A DNA stretch of 64,000 bases from Arthrobacter sp. Alg241-R88 (GTDB taxonomy: Bacteria; Actinomycetota; Actinomycetes; Actinomycetales; Micrococcaceae): the NCBI RefSeq assembly GCF_900537115.1, contig NZ_UNRG01000003.1, forward strand, positions 310,001 through 374,000. The letters are read 5' to 3'. Below, one piece after another: positions 62,843-64,000 of this stretch. Under the pieces are notes generated by a model. It had not been told where the DNA came from, did not search any database, and saw nothing but the letters and a program-made list of their open reading frames with translations. Both the position numbers and the translations under genes were made by a program. How positions within the stretch are numbered: the first letter of the stretch is position 1; each line of letters opens with the position of its first letter.

Positions 62843-63280
62843 ATGGCAGCCACCCTCGTCAAATGTCCGCATTGCGGAAAGACCAACCGCGTCCCGGCCG
62901 CCGTTGCCGGCCGGCCCCGCTGCGGCAGCTGCCGCGGCGGGCTGCCCTGGATCGTGGACGCAGGGGACGCTGACTTCGGCACAGTGGCCGAACAGTCGCC
63001 CGTTCCGGTGCTGGTGGATTTCTGGGCTGCCTGGTGCGGGCCCTGCCGCATGGTCAGCCCCGTCCTGGACAAGCTGGCTCATGAACGTGCGGGCGGCGTC
63101 AAACTGGTCAAGGTGGACGTGGATAAATCGCCTGGCTTGTCCCGAAGGTTCGATGTACAGGCCATACCCACCCTGATGGTCATCGTGGATGGCAAGGTGG
63201 CCGCACGGCAGGCAGGTGCTGCCCCGGCGGACGTCCTGCGCACCTGGCTGGATGGCGCCCTGTCCGGAACCCGCAGCTAA
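62843..63280 (+). CDS. trxC: Thioredoxin 2-type protein with N-terminal zinc ribbon
   Basis: A 145-residue disulphide reductase. Residues 1-32 carry a zinc ribbon, Cys8, Cys11, Cys27 and Cys30, as in E. coli TrxC. The thioredoxin domain follows with the active site WCGPC (Cys65, Cys68) and the cis-proline in AIPTLMV. It starts two bases after the deaminase stop, so the two are probably co-transcribed from the leaderless promoter. Confidence 0.94.
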   Translation: MAATLVKCPHCGKTNRVPAAVAGRPRCGSCRGGLPWIVDAGDADFGTVAEQSPVPVLVDFWAAWCGPCRMVSPVLDKLAHERAGGVKLVKVDVDKSPGLSRRFDVQAIPTLMVIVDGKVAARQAGAAPADVLRTWLDGALSGTRS

Positions 63281-63287
63281 CGAAGGA

Positions 63288-63329
63288 CCGGCTGCCGGCA
63301 CATCGTCTTAGGCGCGTTCCGGCAGCCGG
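63288..63329. terminator. Possible hairpin between convergent trxC and aminotransferase genes
   Basis: CCGGCTGCCGG (63288-63298) and CCGGCAGCCGG (63319-63329) are perfect 11-bp complements around a 20-base loop that holds the aminotransferase stop codon. No T-run follows, so termination is uncertain. Confidence 0.4.
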
Positions 63330-64000
63330 GCCAGGCCGTCCAGCAGTTCCTGCCGCTTGCCGCACAGCGCGATCCGCGCCCAGCCTTCACCGATGGAACC
63401 AAAGGCAGTCCCGGGAGCCAGCGCAACGCCTGACTCCGCAAGGAAGCGCCGCACCCACCCGCGGACGTCGCCGCCGCTGGCGTCGGACACGTCTGCCCAA
63501 AGATAAAACGCGCCGTCAGCCTTCAAGTACGGAATTCCTTTGGAATCGAGCACGGCTGATGCAGCGTCCCGGTTGGTCCGATAGTGTTCGTGGGCGTGCC
63601 GGACGTAATCCTGTGGCCCGGTGAGGGCAGCGAGCGCGGCGTACTGCGACGGTGACGCCACGCACGAGACGATCGACTCCATGACGTTGTTCATCTTCTG
63701 CTCCAGGCCCGGCGGGCACACCAGCGCGCCGATCCGTAGCCCGGTGAGGCCATACGTCTTGGACAGGGTCAGCGACGTGAAGACGCGCGCCTCGCCCGGC
63801 ACGTCGCCGTCGAACCTTGCAGGGCTCACATGCGGGACGTCGTACGTGAACGCTTCATAGCATTCGTCCGAAATCACCCACAGGTCGTGCCGGCGGGCCA
63901 GCTCCACGAGTTCTTTGGTCAGGTCCTCGCTGAGGACCGCGCCCAACGGGTTGGAGGGGGAGTTCAGGACCAGCACCCGGGTCCGGTCCGTGATGAGCGC
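63308..64000 (-). CDS. Class I/II aminotransferase, C-terminal part (5' end outside window)
   Basis: The frame stays open to the right edge, so about 230 C-terminal residues are visible. NSPSNPLGAVLSEDLTKELV with the Asn of NP, DECYEAFTYD (the Asp that contacts the PLP pyridine N), and SLTLSKTYGLTGLRIG with the PLP lysine are the fold-type I markers. The C-terminal domain has the carboxylate-binding Arg in GWARIALCGKRQEL. It belongs to the aspartate/MalY-type group; the amino donor is unknown. Confidence 0.92.
   Translation of the reverse strand, partial: ALITDRTRVLVLNSPSNPLGAVLSEDLTKELVELARRHDLWVISDECYEAFTYDVPHVSPARFDGDVPGEARVFTSLTLSKTYGLTGLRIGALVCPPGLEQKMNNVMESIVSCVASPSQYAALAALTGPQDYVRHAHEHYRTNRDAASAVLDSKGIPYLKADGAFYLWADVSDASGGDVRGWVRRFLAESGVALAPGTAFGSIGEGWARIALCGKRQELLDGLARLPERA

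Overview
The window is about 64 kb of high-GC actinobacterial chromosome. Gene content, gene order and protein sequences (DUF4439, DivIVA-like and LAL-type small proteins, an Arthrobacter-style dnaG, rpsB and infB backbone) point to the Micrococcaceae, most likely Arthrobacter or Pseudarthrobacter. This assignment is inference from protein similarity; no 16S gene is present. No prophage, insertion sequence or CRISPR array was found.

Layout. 1-9.2 kb: the 3' end of dgt, dnaG, two identical tRNA-Asn genes with their own terminators, a Bcr/CflA drug exporter, membrane and lipid genes, a GT4 glycosyltransferase and a CAT-anticodon tRNA. 9.2-11.9 kb: a small accessory patch (coiled-coil protein, excisionase-type HTH protein), a glutaryl-CoA-dehydrogenase-like gene behind a strong palindromic operator, and a secreted M23 protein. 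12.2-17.2 kb: the translation and envelope backbone rpsB-tsf-pyrH-frr-cdsA-DivIVA-like. 17.2-23.3 kb: two sodium/solute symporter modules facing a LytS/LytT-type two-component system. 24.1-37.6 kb: a branched-chain keto acid and leucine catabolic block made of an AsnC/Lrp regulator, the E1alpha-E1beta-E2 dehydrogenase, a TetR regulator, methylcrotonyl-CoA carboxylase (both subunits), an acyl-CoA dehydrogenase, a two-subunit 3-oxoacid CoA-transferase, a MaoC hydratase and a CitE-like lyase. 37.6-48.3 kb: a lipase-maturation-factor family protein, TauE exporters, dxr-rseP, a SatD operon, a YciI protein, ispG, a GNAT protein and proS. 48.3-53.0 kb: a TauE exporter, a frameshifted PLP decarboxylase, an aminoglycoside-kinase-like protein and a DUF4439 protein. 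53.1-59.1 kb: rimP-nusA-ylxR-infB-rbfA. 59.1-64 kb: two secreted proteins (ScyD-like and subtilisin) with duplicated promoters, a guanine-deaminase-like enzyme, a zinc-finger thioredoxin and a partial aminotransferase.

How the genes work together. The catabolic block encodes a near-complete route from branched-chain keto acids through isovaleryl-CoA and methylcrotonyl-CoA to acetoacetate, which the CoA-transferase activates. Only the E3 subunit and a canonical AUH hydratase or HMG-CoA lyase are missing, and the MaoC and CitE genes are natural substitutes. An operator of the form GTTA-N8-TAAC occurs twice before the carboxylase operon and once, as part of a perfect palindrome, before the distant acyl-CoA dehydrogenase at 10.05 kb. 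This suggests one TetR regulon with two loci.

The most unusual regulatory feature is a pair of duplicated promoters upstream of the two secreted-protein genes. Each carries a tandem 12-bp CCCCCTA-type array (three copies in one, four in the other) at an identical distance from a conserved -10 box. Further signals are a structured leader before proS, 28-bp repeats in the satD promoter, a nested palindrome between infB and rbfA, a perfect 50-bp tandem duplication, and many genes whose TANNNT box lies 6-7 nt before the start codon, as in leaderless transcripts.
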